A stretch of DNA of 41,667 nt from OLB7 sp966250335 (GCA_966250335.1 CBINGZ010000048.1:1-41667), one strand, 5' to 3'. Positions 1 to 9,850 are shown, counted from the stretch's first letter. The notes: generated from the sequence alone by a model not told the origin. Numbers and translations: made by a program.

Positions 1-610
1 CCAGTTGCTCGGTCAGCGATTTGTCTCTTCCCGTGGGCCTGGTCTGCACAGGCTCCGCTGGTTCGGAGGAACCCGCTGACGGCCTGACCGTCGTGGCGTC
101 CGGCACGCTTTGCGCGTTCACCAGTTCCAGCAGCAGCAGATCGTCGCCGAACAGCTTATAGCGGATGAGCTCGATGTTCCGTGGTATCTGCTGCACGGCG
201 TACTGGTCGTAACGGGTGAAGTCGGCGGCGATGCACAGAAGCCGTGTGCCGGCCCACTCGATCTGCCCCGCCGCATCCTTCCCCTGTTTTTCCATGACCA
301 GCCAGCGGAATTCCGCCTGATGGTCCAGCAGCCAGTCGAGATAGTAGAGACCCTGGTTGATGACGTTCTCGTTGCTGTGACGCTTGTATTCGACGATGAC
401 CGGGCAGCCGTTCTCATCCAGTCCCAGCGAGTCGATGCGACCTTTGTGGGTTTTGCCGGTTGTGTACTCGCCGGCAATGAACCGTACACCGAGAAGCGTC
501 TCCATCTGACTCTCGATGAGGATCTGCAACGTCTTTTCCAGTGGGGCCGCGCTGCCGGCAAGTTCGGTAGCGATGCCGCCGTTCAGGCGGAACAACTGGA
601 TGTCGCTCAT
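1..610 (-). CDS. PDDEXK-like nuclease/DUF protein, third gene of the hsd operon (partial, runs off left edge)
   Basis: I translated this frame by hand: it is open from an ATG at 610 to the window edge (203 codons). The ATG overlaps the hsdS stop codon as ATGA (607-610), so the two genes are translationally coupled. The start reads MSDIQLFRLNGG. About 60 residues in is GRIDSLGLDENG followed by PVIVEYKR, i.e. a D-x(about 10)-E-x-K arrangement typical of the PDDEXK nuclease fold, as in DUF91/DUF5655-type proteins. A later segment, LLDHQAEFRWLVMEKQG, fits the same family. The region near the edge is rich in Pro, Ser and Thr and looks like a linker to a second, unseen domain. The fold call rests on the motif alone. 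The gene may act with, or defend alongside, the type I system; hsdR is not visible and probably lies further left. Confidence 0.75.
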   Translation of the reverse strand, partial: MSDIQLFRLNGGIATELAGSAAPLEKTLQILIESQMETLLGVRFIAGEYTTGKTHKGRIDSLGLDENGCPVIVEYKRHSNENVINQGLYYLDWLLDHQAEFRWLVMEKQGKDAAGQIEWAGTRLLCIAADFTRYDQYAVQQIPRNIELIRYKLFGDDLLLLELVNAQSVPDATTVRPSAGSSEPAEPVQTRPTGRDKSLTEQL

Positions 611-1992
611 GCGATGACGGCCTCCATTGTTTCAGTCGATCGCACCACGACGTCGCTCACGTCGATCCGGCCGGTGACGGCGGCGGCAATCAGGGCGCTG
701 CGGCGTTCTTTGAGGAGAGTGATGGCGCGCTCGGATTCGGATTTGAGTGCGTCGAGTTTAGTGGCTTCTTGTGTGATGAACATGACGATTTCTTCCTGCT
801 CCATAACCGGAGGAATTGGAATCACAAAGTCACCGAGTTGCTCAGGACTGATGTGCGGCACACTTACCCCTGTCGTATCTGGAGAAAAGTGGGCAACAAA
901 CATTTCCGATGACAGCAATCTCATCAAATAGTCGCCGATGAGTAGTGGTCCAGTGTGCAGCCGTGCTACTCGTTGCAGTAACAGGCAAGGCAGGTCTGAG
1001 GGCTGAATCTTGGCGACTCGAATGCCTTCGCTGATCAGCGGTCTATCCATGCCGATAACAATGTCCCCTTCGTGCATTTCATATATGTCGAGACCGTCAT
1101 TTGGGAGTCGTTTCCAGTAGACGGTTTCATCCCATCGAATTCGGGAAACGCCCACATTGATGCCACGCAGGAGTCTGATATCAGCGTCATCTGTAGAGAA
1201 ACCCGATGAGGGAAATGCAAAACCCGAGCGAACCTTTAGATAGAAACCACATTTACCAACGTTCCAATGTGCCGGCACCTCCCCCAACCATGCCACGCCG
1301 GAATCCTTCATCGGCGCGTCAGGGTCGAGGCCTCGCGTAACGGCGTGGGAGATGGTGGCCTGACGCTTCTCTGCAAGCAGGGCGATCAGCCGTTGCTGCT
1401 CGGCAATCAGTGCGTCGATTTTGGCGGTTTCGCGGTCGAGGAATGTGGCGATCGCGGCTTGCTCTTGAATGGTTGGAAATGCCCACACTATGTTGCGAAC
1501 AAAGTCATCAGGGATGCGCTTCTGTCCACCAGCACCATACATGCTAGCCTCGCCCTGTGCTCGAAATCCGGGAGAGCGAAAAATCCAGTTCAGGTATTGT
1601 CCGGTGGTGTAGCCAGCTTTCGGTCGAGCAACAATGAGCTCCGTTGTGCCGAACCCTATCCCACCTTGGAGCCCACTCATTAAAGCGCCTTTGCCATTTT
1701 CAAAGCAGGGGGTGATTTTGGCTATGGTTACATCACCGTCTCGGAAGTACGTATAACCTGTTTCCACCTCCTGAATAGAGCGCGTTCGAGATAGATCTAG
1801 AGAGCCGTTGTCACCAATTGCCTCCATTGGTAAGAACGAGACCTCGGTTTCGCGGTCAAAATGTGCAGCTTCAGACTTTGACGGATTCAGCTCTGCGACG
1901 ACACGAATGCGCTTCAATGACCAGTACCGCGGGACCTCTCCCAGCCATTCCATACCGCTATCCTTATACTCCGCATATCTCGGCAAACTCAT
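607..1992 (-). CDS. hsdS: Type I restriction-modification specificity subunit HsdS
   Basis: This is a 461-residue DNA sequence-recognition subunit of a type I restriction-modification complex. The typical two-half layout is visible. The N-terminal start (YKDSGMEWLGEVPRYW) is repeated in the middle (MKDSGVAWLGEVPAHW), and each target-recognition domain is followed by a helical conserved region (IQEQAAIATFLDRETAKIDAL, then VMEQEEIVMFITQEATKLDAL). Each half reads one part of a bipartite target, and the spacer helices set the gap. It overlaps hsdM by 4 bases at 1989-1992 and the downstream nuclease-like gene by 4 bases at 607-610. The stretches coding for the recognition domains are visibly more AT-rich than the neighbouring genes, as is common for horizontally exchanged HsdS domains. 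Confidence 0.95.
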   Translation of the reverse strand: MSLPRYAEYKDSGMEWLGEVPRYWSLKRIRVVAELNPSKSEAAHFDRETEVSFLPMEAIGDNGSLDLSRTRSIQEVETGYTYFRDGDVTIAKITPCFENGKGALMSGLQGGIGFGTTELIVARPKAGYTTGQYLNWIFRSPGFRAQGEASMYGAGGQKRIPDDFVRNIVWAFPTIQEQAAIATFLDRETAKIDALIAEQQRLIALLAEKRQATISHAVTRGLDPDAPMKDSGVAWLGEVPAHWNVGKCGFYLKVRSGFAFPSSGFSTDDADIRLLRGINVGVSRIRWDETVYWKRLPNDGLDIYEMHEGDIVIGMDRPLISEGIRVAKIQPSDLPCLLLQRVARLHTGPLLIGDYLMRLLSSEMFVAHFSPDTTGVSVPHISPEQLGDFVIPIPPVMEQEEIVMFITQEATKLDALKSESERAITLLKERRSALIAAAVTGRIDVSDVVVRSTETMEAVIA

Positions 1993-3830
1993 TCCGCCAG
2001 CTCCTCCAGCATTCTCATAATATTTGCCGACACGGCCTTCAGCTCCTCATCAATGGCATGGAGGCTGCGCGGCGGCTCGAAGACATAGAAGTGTCGATTG
2101 AACGGGATCTCATACCCGACCTTGCTCTTCTCTTCATCGATCCAGGCATCGGGCGCATGCGGCAGCACCTCGCGCCGGAAGTAGGCGTCGATATCCTCCC
2201 CAAGCGGCACGTTCTCGGTGTCGCGCAGAGCGCTGTCGGGCTGCGGTTTCCCTTTCTGCTTCCCCTTGATGCCCAGCACCACGTTTCCCGCTTCGTCGCG
2301 CAGCGGGCGCTCCACGGTGATGGTGGTGTAGCCGAATTCACGGTTGCGGAAGATGCGTGCGATCGGCACACGTTTGAGGCGACCTTCTTCCGGGGCGGTG
2401 GGCGGATTGTCGGCGCCGGTGACGAGCCTCGGTTCGCCCACCTGTCGGCCGGCCGAATCCAGCACCGTGACCATGTCCGCTTCGGTGAAATCGCCGAACA
2501 GGCGGGTGACGAGAGCGATATGCGCGTCGCTCATCTCCTTGCGCTTGCTTCCCAGGCTCTTGCGCATCTTCTGCCAGAAGCTGCCGGCGTCGATGAGCTG
2601 CACATGGCCCTTGCGATCATCGGGCTTGCGGTTGGAGAGAATCCAGACATAGGTGGCAATGCCGGTGTTGTAGAACATGTCGGTGGGGAGGCCGATGATG
2701 GCCTCCACCAGATCGTTCTCCAGCACGTAGCGGCGGATTTCACTCTCGCCGCTGCCGGCGCCGCCGGTGAAGAGGGGGGAACCGTTCAGCACGATGCCGA
2801 AGCGACTGCCGCCATCCTGTGCCGGGCGCATCTTGGAGAGCAGGTGCATCAGGAAGAGCATCGAGCCGTCGCTCACGCGCGGCAGGCCGGGACCGAAGCG
2901 GCCGTCGAAGCCTTTCTGTTCATGCTCCCGGCGCACGACCGTTTCGACCTTCTTCCATTCCACACCGAAGGGAGGGTTGGAGAGCATGTAATCGAACCTG
3001 CGTCCGCCGTGGCCGTCGTCGCTGAGCGTGTTCCCGGCGATGATGTTGGCCACATCCTGCCCCTTGATCAGCATATCCGCCTTGCAGATTGCATAGGACT
3101 CGTCGTTGAGTTCCTGGCCGTACATGGTCAGTCTGGACTGCGGGTTGCGCTCCAGCAGGTACTCGCCGGCAATCGAGAGCATACCGCCGGTGCCTGCCGT
3201 CGGATCGTAGATCGTGCGTACCACGGCGTTGCCGGGGGTGACCACGTCGGTATCCTCGATGAACAGCAGGTTCACCATCAGACGGATGACTTCGCGCGGG
3301 GTGAAGTGCTCTCCGGCCGTCTCGTTGGAGATTTCCGCGAACTTGCGGATCAGCTCCTCGAACACCAGCCCCATGCTGGCGTTGTCGACCGCCTCCGGGT
3401 GCAGATCGATATTGGCGAACTTCTCGGTGACCAGGTAGAGGAGGCCGGTCTTGCTCAGGCGCTCCACCTGGGTGAAAAATTCGAAGCGTTCGAAGATGTC
3501 GCGCGCGGCCGGCGAGAACGCCTGGACATAGGCATAGAGATTCTGGCGGATATGGTCCTGGTCCCCCAGCAGCTTCACCAGGTCCAGCGGTGAGGTATTG
3601 TAGAAGCTCTGACCGGCCTTGCGCAGCAGGAACGGACCAGGGTTCAGTCCCTCCCTGGTCTTGGCCGTAAACTCGGCAAGTACGGCCGGTTTGGTAGTTT
3701 CCAGCACACAATCCAGTCGACGCAACACCGTAAAGGGGAGGATGACACGGCCGTATTCAGACTGCTTGTAGTCGCCGCGCAGCAAGTCGGCGACCGACCA
3801 GATAAAGGACGACAGGGCTTGGTGATTCAT
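1989..3830 (-). CDS. hsdM: Type I restriction-modification DNA methyltransferase subunit HsdM
   Basis: This is an N6-adenine methyltransferase subunit that works with HsdS to methylate host DNA. I chose the start MNHQALSSF at 3830 because GGAAGG lies 5 bases upstream; a start at 3857 is possible but lacks this. From that start the protein is 613 residues. An HsdM N-terminal helical domain covers roughly residues 1-150. The SAM-binding motif I DPTAGTGG is at residues 209-216 and the catalytic motif IV NPPF at residues 285-288. It is the first gene of the operon hsdM-hsdS-nuclease, with an ATGA overlap into hsdS. The 81 bases upstream separate it from the YkgJ gene on the same strand and are AT-richer, so they probably hold its own promoter. 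Confidence 0.95.
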   Translation of the reverse strand: MNHQALSSFIWSVADLLRGDYKQSEYGRVILPFTVLRRLDCVLETTKPAVLAEFTAKTREGLNPGPFLLRKAGQSFYNTSPLDLVKLLGDQDHIRQNLYAYVQAFSPAARDIFERFEFFTQVERLSKTGLLYLVTEKFANIDLHPEAVDNASMGLVFEELIRKFAEISNETAGEHFTPREVIRLMVNLLFIEDTDVVTPGNAVVRTIYDPTAGTGGMLSIAGEYLLERNPQSRLTMYGQELNDESYAICKADMLIKGQDVANIIAGNTLSDDGHGGRRFDYMLSNPPFGVEWKKVETVVRREHEQKGFDGRFGPGLPRVSDGSMLFLMHLLSKMRPAQDGGSRFGIVLNGSPLFTGGAGSGESEIRRYVLENDLVEAIIGLPTDMFYNTGIATYVWILSNRKPDDRKGHVQLIDAGSFWQKMRKSLGSKRKEMSDAHIALVTRLFGDFTEADMVTVLDSAGRQVGEPRLVTGADNPPTAPEEGRLKRVPIARIFRNREFGYTTITVERPLRDEAGNVVLGIKGKQKGKPQPDSALRDTENVPLGEDIDAYFRREVLPHAPDAWIDEEKSKVGYEIPFNRHFYVFEPPRSLHAIDEELKAVSANIMRMLEELAE

Positions 3831-3885
3831 TGACCTTCCAACTCGTGATTCTTCCAAAAGCGTAAACGAATATTCTCGCAGTGTT

Positions 3886-3899
3886 GCCTCAATAGAGGC
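3886..3899 (-). terminator. Small hairpin between the YkgJ gene and hsdM
   Basis: GCCTC at 3886-3890 and GAGGC at 3895-3899 can pair around a 4-base AATA loop, just after the YkgJ stop codon. No T-run follows on the minus strand, so termination is only possible. Confidence 0.25.
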
Positions 3900-3911
3900 G
3901 GTGGACGCCGA

Positions 3912-4169
3912 TCAGCGCGGTTGTGTCTCCCGCTCCAGCCACTCCAGCCCGGCCAGCGCCTCCTCGCGGTTCATCCCGCACATCTCCTCGGTCGGTCGCA
4001 GTCCGATGCAGACGGCCGGGCGTTCGGGCCTGCCGAATATCATGCAGCGATTCTCCGGCGACAACTGCGCGCAGCGCACCCCTGCCGGTTTGCCGTGCGG
4101 CATGCCGGGAATCGGCGAGGAGATCGATGGGGCGATGCAGCAGGCGCCGCATCCTTCGCGACATTCCAT
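3912..4169 (-). CDS. YkgJ-family cysteine-cluster protein
   Basis: This 85-residue cytoplasmic protein belongs to the YkgJ/UPF0153 family, proposed to chelate zinc or iron. The N-terminal motif ECREGCGACC (C-x3-C-x2-CC) and the later cysteines in VRCAQL, NRCMIF, AVCIG and EMCG are the family's metal-ligand set. AGGAAGG lies about 7 bases before the ATG at 4169. The stop of the large upstream kinase gene is 27 bases away on the same strand, so the two are probably co-transcribed. The biochemical function of the family is not established, and nothing here narrows it. Confidence 0.9.
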   Translation of the reverse strand: MECREGCGACCIAPSISSPIPGMPHGKPAGVRCAQLSPENRCMIFGRPERPAVCIGLRPTEEMCGMNREEALAGLEWLERETQPR

Positions 4170-4196
4170 GAGGGCCTTCCTGGAGCCTCGGCTCGT

Positions 4197-7100
4197 TCAC
4201 CCTGTGGGAAGTTCTATCCAGAACCTGCTCCCCTTCCCCGGCTCCGATTCCACTCCCGCCTTTCCTCCCATCCGTTCCATCCCCTTGCGAACTATTGCCA
4301 GGCCGATGCCGGTGCCGGGGTACTCCGAACTGCCGTGGAGCCGCTCGAACACGCCGAATATCCGTTCGCGATGTGTCGGGTCTATGCCGATCCCGTTGTC
4401 CTCCACGTAGAGCCGCATCCGGTTCCCGTGCGTCTCGGCGGAGACGACCACGCTTGGGACGACCCCCTTCGGCACGAACTTGAGGGCGTTGGAGATCAGG
4501 TTCGTCACCACCTGGCCGAGCGCCGTGGAATGCGCAAGGACGGTGGGGAGCGGCTGCACGATCGTGACCGATGCTCCCTTCGCCCGGATCTCCTCCCGCA
4601 TCTGCATCATCAGCATATCCATCTGTTCGTTCAGGTCGAGCGGGACCGGGACGATATCGATATGGCTCAGTCTGCCGAACGCCAGCAGGTCCTGGATCAG
4701 ATGATCCATATGCTCGGCGGCGCCGGTGATACGACGCGCGAAGTCGCGACCCGTGTCGTCGAACGCGTGGGAGTAGTCCTCCAGCAGGATCGACGTGTAC
4801 CCCTGCACGGCGCGCAGCGGCGCGCGCAGATCGTGGGCGATGCTGTAGGTGAAGCTCTCCAGCGACCGCACCGTCTCCTGCAGGTTCGAGGTCCGTTCCG
4901 CCACCCGCTGTTCCAGCTCCTCGGCGTAATGCGAGAGTTGCATCTTCGCGGCCTGGAGGGTCTCCTCGTTCAGTTTCTGCTCGGTGATGTCGATCGTCAG
5001 GCCGTCGAAGCGGACGGGGGTTCCTTCTTCGTTGAAGAAGGGGCTTCCTATCGCCCTGATCCATCGTACCCGGCCGTCGGTTCCCACTGTCCGGTAGTCG
5101 ACGTCGTACATCGTATGTCGACCGATCGATCGTTCTATCGCGATGCGTGTCCGTTCCCTGTCGTCGGGATGGAGTATTGCATAGAAGTCGTCGATCGACA
5201 CTTCGGTCTCCGCGGGGAGCCCGAAGTGTTCCTTGCATCTGTCGTTCCAGATCAGCTTGTCGAAGGGGAGATCGCAGTACCAGAGTCCGATCTCGGTGCT
5301 GCTCACGATCAGGTCGAGCCGTTCGCGGCTGATGCGGAGGGCTTCCTCGGAGAGCTTGCGGTCGGTGATATCCGCCACGGCGCCCGTCATGAACTCCGGC
5401 CTGCCGTGCATGTCCAGCACCACTCTGCCGCGATCCCGCACCCAGCGGATGGTGCCGTCCGGACGCACGATCCGATATTCCGATGAATAGAGCGCGCGGT
5501 TGCCGAGCGCTTCCTGCAGCGTTCTGGTCACCCGCATGCGGTCGTCCGGGTGGATCCGCTGGACGTAGTCCTCCACCGGCTGGTTGCTCACCACCGGTTC
5601 CAGCCCGACGATTCTGTTGAGGCTCGCGTCTCTTGTATCGAGATCCGATCTGAGGTCCCATCGCCAGGCTCCCATGTCGGCGGCATCGAGGGCCACGCGG
5701 AGCCGTTCCCGGCTTTCCCACAGTTCGCGCTCGGCCAGCTTCCGGGCGCTTATGTCGCGAGCCGTGCAGTAATGGAATCCCGGCATGAAGTTCGCGCGCG
5801 AGACCCACTCCAGCTCCACGAGGTTCCCCTCGGAGTCGAGGAGCGGGAATTCTCCCTTGAACCATCCGGTGCTCTTCAGTTCCTCGAACGCCCTCTCCGC
5901 AGCGGCGGTCGCCTCCTGGGGGATGTAGCGGCTGAAATGGGTTCCGATCAACTCTTCCTTCGAGGTCTTCAGAAGATTGCAGAAACTGCTGTTGACGTCG
6001 ATGTAGATCCCCGTGTCGTTCACCAGCAGGATGCCGTCCAGCGTGGTTTCGAAGAGGGTACGATACCGCTGCTCGCTCTCGGTGAGCCCGCGGAGCGCGG
6101 CGTTCCGGTCGGTGACGTCGCGGGTGAAGCATCGCGAATGGATGAATCGTCCGTTCTGCGAGTAGGCGCTGGTGTTGATGATCACCTCGCGGACCGATCC
6201 GTTGTGGCAGCGGAGATGAGCTTCGTAGTCCTTCAGAACCTCACCGTCGGCAAGGCGCTTCAGGATATCCTCCGCGACCTCCCGATCCACGTGGAATTCC
6301 ATGATGTTGTGCCCGATATACTCGTCTGCCGTGTAGCCGAGCATCTCCAGTTCGGCGCGGTTGGCCCGGATGATCGTTCCGTCGTCGGCGACCCAGTGGA
6401 GGCCGACGGTGGCGTTCTCGAAGAAGTCGTTCAGGACCTGCTCGCTTGCGCGGATCTTCTCCTCGGCGAGCTTCCTGTCGGTGATATCCAGAGACGACCC
6501 GATATACCCGGTGAAGGTGCCGTCCGGCGTGAAGAGGGGGACGCCGTGATCGAGCAGCCAGCGGTACTCACCGTCGTGGCGGCGGAGCCGGAAATCCATG
6601 ACGAACTCCTCGCGCCTGTCGAACGCCGTGACGAACGTATCAAGGCAGCGTTTCCGATCGTCCGGGTGCACCCCTTCGGTCCAGCCGGTCCCCAGCTCCT
6701 CTTCCACCGTCCGTCCGGTGAACCGGAGCCAGCGCCTGTTGAAATAGTAGCAGAGCTTGTCGGTGTCGGCCATCCAGATCTTGACGGGAGCGCTGTCCGC
6801 CATCACCCTGAACCGTTCCTCGCTCTCCCGCAGCGCCTGTTCCGCCCGCTTCCTGTCGCTGATATCGCGGGAGATGGTGGAGGAGCCGATGATCTTCCCT
6901 TCCAGATCGCGGACCGGAGACATGGTGACCGAGACGGCGACCCGTGTTCCATCCCTGCGGATGCGGACCGACTCGAACGGTTCCAGTTGCTCCCCCCGCA
7001 GCATCGGCACCAGGAAATCCTCGCGCTGCGACATGAGTTCCGGCGGGACGATCCTGTTGATGGTGCCGCCGATCATCTCCGTCGCCGTGTACCCGTACAT

Positions 7101-9782
7101 CAGCTCGGCGCCGCTGTTCCAGGTCTCCACGATCCCATCCAGCGTCATGCTGACGATGGCATCGCGCGACGACTCGACGATCGCCCCCAGCCTGCCGCGA
7201 TATTCCTGCGCCCGCTTCTGCTCCGTGATGTCGTTGAAGGTGATCACGACGCCGTCGATCACGTTGTCCACCGTGCGGTAGGGGAGTATCCGCATGATAT
7301 ACGACCGGTTTCCCTCGGCCCGGTGGACGTTCATCTCCCTGCGGGAGAGGGTCCGCAGCACCTCCCGGATGTCGGCCGTCAGCTCTCCGCTGCTGAAGCG
7401 TGGGGCGATGTCGGTCACCGGGCGGCCGATATCCCCCTCGATCAGATGGAACAGGTCGACCGCGGCAGGGGTGAATTTCTTGATCCGGAGATCGTTGGAG
7501 AGAAATATCGTGGCGATCTCCGTGCTCTCGAACAGGTTCTGGACGTCGCTGTTGGCGCGGTTCAGCTCCTCGATCTTCTCCACCAGATCGCCGTTGACCG
7601 ACTGAAGTTCCTCGTTGACCGACTGGAGCTCCTCCTTGGAGGTCTGGAGCTCCTCGTTGGCCGACTGGAGTTCCTCGTTCATCGATATGAGCTCCTCGTT
7701 GGAGGATTTCAGCTCTTCGTTGGAGGTCTCCAGCTCTTCGATCGTCGTCTGCAGATGTTCCTTGACGGTGCGCAGTTCGAACTCGAGCTGCTGCACGATC
7801 CCCGGTTCCTCCCCGCTTGAAACGGTCCCGATCTCCCCCTGCTCATGTCCCCTGACGACCTCCTGGAACACGACCATGAAGAGCCCGCAGTCATCCCCCA
7901 GCTCACGCATCGGCCGCACGATCAGGTTGATCCGGGCGATCCCGCCGGGGACGTCCACCACCACATCCTCATGGATCACCTCCTGGTTCGACGTGACCGC
8001 CTTGTGTATCGCGGTGCGAAGCTCCAGCCTGAGCCCCTTCCGCGCCATGTTCAGCAGGTTGTGGCTCGGCATCCCCGTTGCCGGCTCCAGATAGCTGCCG
8101 GTGCGTCCGGAGAAATAGAGCGCCTCGCTCTGTTCGTTGATGATCACGCTGGCGGGGGCGTAGTTCTCCAGCAGCACACGCTCGATCGTCCGTCCCAGAT
8201 TCTGCTCACGTGTGAACGGAGCGCGCGGAGGATTTTCCCAGGTGTAGTTCGGGGCCCGTCTCGGTTCGTCGAGAGGGAAGCTGACCTGCGAGCGGATGAT
8301 CGTCTCCTTCCGCCGGAAGATCCTGTGCTTCTTGTCGACGGCGCGGAACAGTTCGGATCGTGTTACGACGCTTTCGGAAGGTCCGAGGAAGAGATAGCCG
8401 CCGGGGTTGAGCGCGTAATGGAAGAGGGGGATGAGCCGTTTCTGAAGCTCCCCTTCCAGGTAGATCATCAGATTGCGGCAGGAGATGAGATCGAGACGGG
8501 AGAAGGGGGGATCCTTGATGACGTTGTGCGGCGAGAAGACGCACATCTCCCGTATCTCTCGCGAGAGGATATACTGGTCCCCCTGAAGGTAGAAGAACCG
8601 CTCCAGCCGCTCCGCCGAGATCTGGTCGACGATGCTCATCGGGTAACGGGCGTGCCTGGCCGTGTCGAGCGCGTGCGGGTCGATGTCGGTGGCGAAGATC
8701 TGGAACTGCGGTCCCTCGCCCGCCGGGGATCTCTCCTTCAGAAGCATCGCAATGGAATAGGCTTCCTCACCGGAGGCGCAGCCGGGGACCCAGATGCGGA
8801 CCTGGTCGGACGCTCCCTTCCCTTCCAGCAGGGAGGGGAGAACCTCGGCGGCCAGGACGTCGAACGCCTCGGAGTCGCGGAAGAAGTAGGTGACGCCGAT
8901 CAGAAGATCTCTGAAGAGATGCTCGATCTCCTTCGGTTCCTCCCGTATGCGGAGGAGGTAATCGGCGACGGTACGGACTCCCACGATCTGCATCCGTCTG
9001 CTGATGCGCCGCAGCATCGTTCCCTGCTTGTAGCGGCTGAAGTCGTGTCCGGTTCTGTTGCGGAGGAGCAGGCATATCTCATCAAGATACTGCTGGGCCT
9101 CCTCGCGGATCGCATCGGAATCCTGCTGCTCCTGCCGTTCGCTCAGACCGGCCGTGATCTCGGCCAGTGCCGACGGGATCTCCTCCACCGGGAGGATACG
9201 GTCGGCCAGTCCGGTCGCGACGGCGCTCCGGGGCATGTCGGGGAATCGCGCGGTCTCCGGGTCCTGCACCACGGCCGCTCCCCCATGCTCCTTGACGGCG
9301 CGAAGGCCGAGCGTGCCGTCCGAGCCGCTGCCGGAGAGGACCACGCAGATCGCGTTGTTCCCCTGATCCTCGGCAAGCGAGCGGAAGAACCGATCGATCG
9401 GCATCCGATATCCTCTCGGCTTCGAGGGACCGGCCAGGCGAAGGACCCCGCCGTAGATCGAGAGCTCGGTGTTCGGCGGGATGATGTAGATATGATCCGG
9501 CTCCACCGCCATGTTGTCGGTGATCTCGCGGACCGGCATCGTGGAATACTTCGCCATAAGCTCCGGCATTATGCTGGAGTGCTCGGGGTCCAGATGCGAC
9601 ACCACCACGAACCCGAAACCGGTATCGGGAGGGGTATGTGTGAAGAATTTCTGGAACGCCTCCAGCCCGCCGGCCGATGCGCCGAGGGCGACGATGCAGC
9701 AGCGATGCCTGCGTGTGCCCTGCGGACGCTCGGGCCGTGTGCCGGCCTTCGTTCGTTTCCTTCCTCCGCCAGTAGTGCTCAT
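4197..9782 (-). CDS. CheB-CheR-multi-PAS hybrid sensor histidine kinase
   Basis: This 1861-residue signalling fusion starts at MSTTGGG (9782); an upstream in-frame ATG at 9887 would overlap the neighbouring gene. A CheB-type methylesterase domain comes first (GASAGG with catalytic Ser36, His63, SGSGSDG with Asp155), then CheR (N-terminal helices about residues 225-300, SAM motif GCASGEEAYS at 334-343, IFATDID, SCRNLMIYL). A coiled coil of repeated NEEL-type heptads runs about 664-747. Seven PAS domains follow (about 748-1630). The kinase core has the H-box SIAHDLRAPLR (His about 1650), NLISNALKF, DNGIGID and GTGIGLA. There is no receiver domain, so phosphate must go to a separate regulator. 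No transmembrane segment is visible, so it is probably cytoplasmic. Fusions of this kind are known in bacteria outside classical chemotaxis. The exact PAS boundaries are approximate. Confidence 0.93.
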   Translation of the reverse strand: MSTTGGGRKRTKAGTRPERPQGTRRHRCCIVALGASAGGLEAFQKFFTHTPPDTGFGFVVVSHLDPEHSSIMPELMAKYSTMPVREITDNMAVEPDHIYIIPPNTELSIYGGVLRLAGPSKPRGYRMPIDRFFRSLAEDQGNNAICVVLSGSGSDGTLGLRAVKEHGGAAVVQDPETARFPDMPRSAVATGLADRILPVEEIPSALAEITAGLSERQEQQDSDAIREEAQQYLDEICLLLRNRTGHDFSRYKQGTMLRRISRRMQIVGVRTVADYLLRIREEPKEIEHLFRDLLIGVTYFFRDSEAFDVLAAEVLPSLLEGKGASDQVRIWVPGCASGEEAYSIAMLLKERSPAGEGPQFQIFATDIDPHALDTARHARYPMSIVDQISAERLERFFYLQGDQYILSREIREMCVFSPHNVIKDPPFSRLDLISCRNLMIYLEGELQKRLIPLFHYALNPGGYLFLGPSESVVTRSELFRAVDKKHRIFRRKETIIRSQVSFPLDEPRRAPNYTWENPPRAPFTREQNLGRTIERVLLENYAPASVIINEQSEALYFSGRTGSYLEPATGMPSHNLLNMARKGLRLELRTAIHKAVTSNQEVIHEDVVVDVPGGIARINLIVRPMRELGDDCGLFMVVFQEVVRGHEQGEIGTVSSGEEPGIVQQLEFELRTVKEHLQTTIEELETSNEELKSSNEELISMNEELQSANEELQTSKEELQSVNEELQSVNGDLVEKIEELNRANSDVQNLFESTEIATIFLSNDLRIKKFTPAAVDLFHLIEGDIGRPVTDIAPRFSSGELTADIREVLRTLSRREMNVHRAEGNRSYIMRILPYRTVDNVIDGVVITFNDITEQKRAQEYRGRLGAIVESSRDAIVSMTLDGIVETWNSGAELMYGYTATEMIGGTINRIVPPELMSQREDFLVPMLRGEQLEPFESVRIRRDGTRVAVSVTMSPVRDLEGKIIGSSTISRDISDRKRAEQALRESEERFRVMADSAPVKIWMADTDKLCYYFNRRWLRFTGRTVEEELGTGWTEGVHPDDRKRCLDTFVTAFDRREEFVMDFRLRRHDGEYRWLLDHGVPLFTPDGTFTGYIGSSLDITDRKLAEEKIRASEQVLNDFFENATVGLHWVADDGTIIRANRAELEMLGYTADEYIGHNIMEFHVDREVAEDILKRLADGEVLKDYEAHLRCHNGSVREVIINTSAYSQNGRFIHSRCFTRDVTDRNAALRGLTESEQRYRTLFETTLDGILLVNDTGIYIDVNSSFCNLLKTSKEELIGTHFSRYIPQEATAAAERAFEELKSTGWFKGEFPLLDSEGNLVELEWVSRANFMPGFHYCTARDISARKLAERELWESRERLRVALDAADMGAWRWDLRSDLDTRDASLNRIVGLEPVVSNQPVEDYVQRIHPDDRMRVTRTLQEALGNRALYSSEYRIVRPDGTIRWVRDRGRVVLDMHGRPEFMTGAVADITDRKLSEEALRISRERLDLIVSSTEIGLWYCDLPFDKLIWNDRCKEHFGLPAETEVSIDDFYAILHPDDRERTRIAIERSIGRHTMYDVDYRTVGTDGRVRWIRAIGSPFFNEEGTPVRFDGLTIDITEQKLNEETLQAAKMQLSHYAEELEQRVAERTSNLQETVRSLESFTYSIAHDLRAPLRAVQGYTSILLEDYSHAFDDTGRDFARRITGAAEHMDHLIQDLLAFGRLSHIDIVPVPLDLNEQMDMLMMQMREEIRAKGASVTIVQPLPTVLAHSTALGQVVTNLISNALKFVPKGVVPSVVVSAETHGNRMRLYVEDNGIGIDPTHRERIFGVFERLHGSSEYPGTGIGLAIVRKGMERMGGKAGVESEPGKGSRFWIELPTG

Positions 9783-9850
9783 CGAGGGAATGGTATCCTT
9801 CCTTGGGAGACGATCGATATCGTCGTCGTGCCGTCGGGTATGTCGGGGTG

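Noticed and set aside
1818..3593. Long plus-strand frame of 591 codons
   Set aside because: It is antisense to hsdM, whose motifs are unambiguous. High GC keeps the antisense frame open. The same applies to 5550-7820, 7845-9917, 16972-19206, 20771-22735 and 27552-29783.
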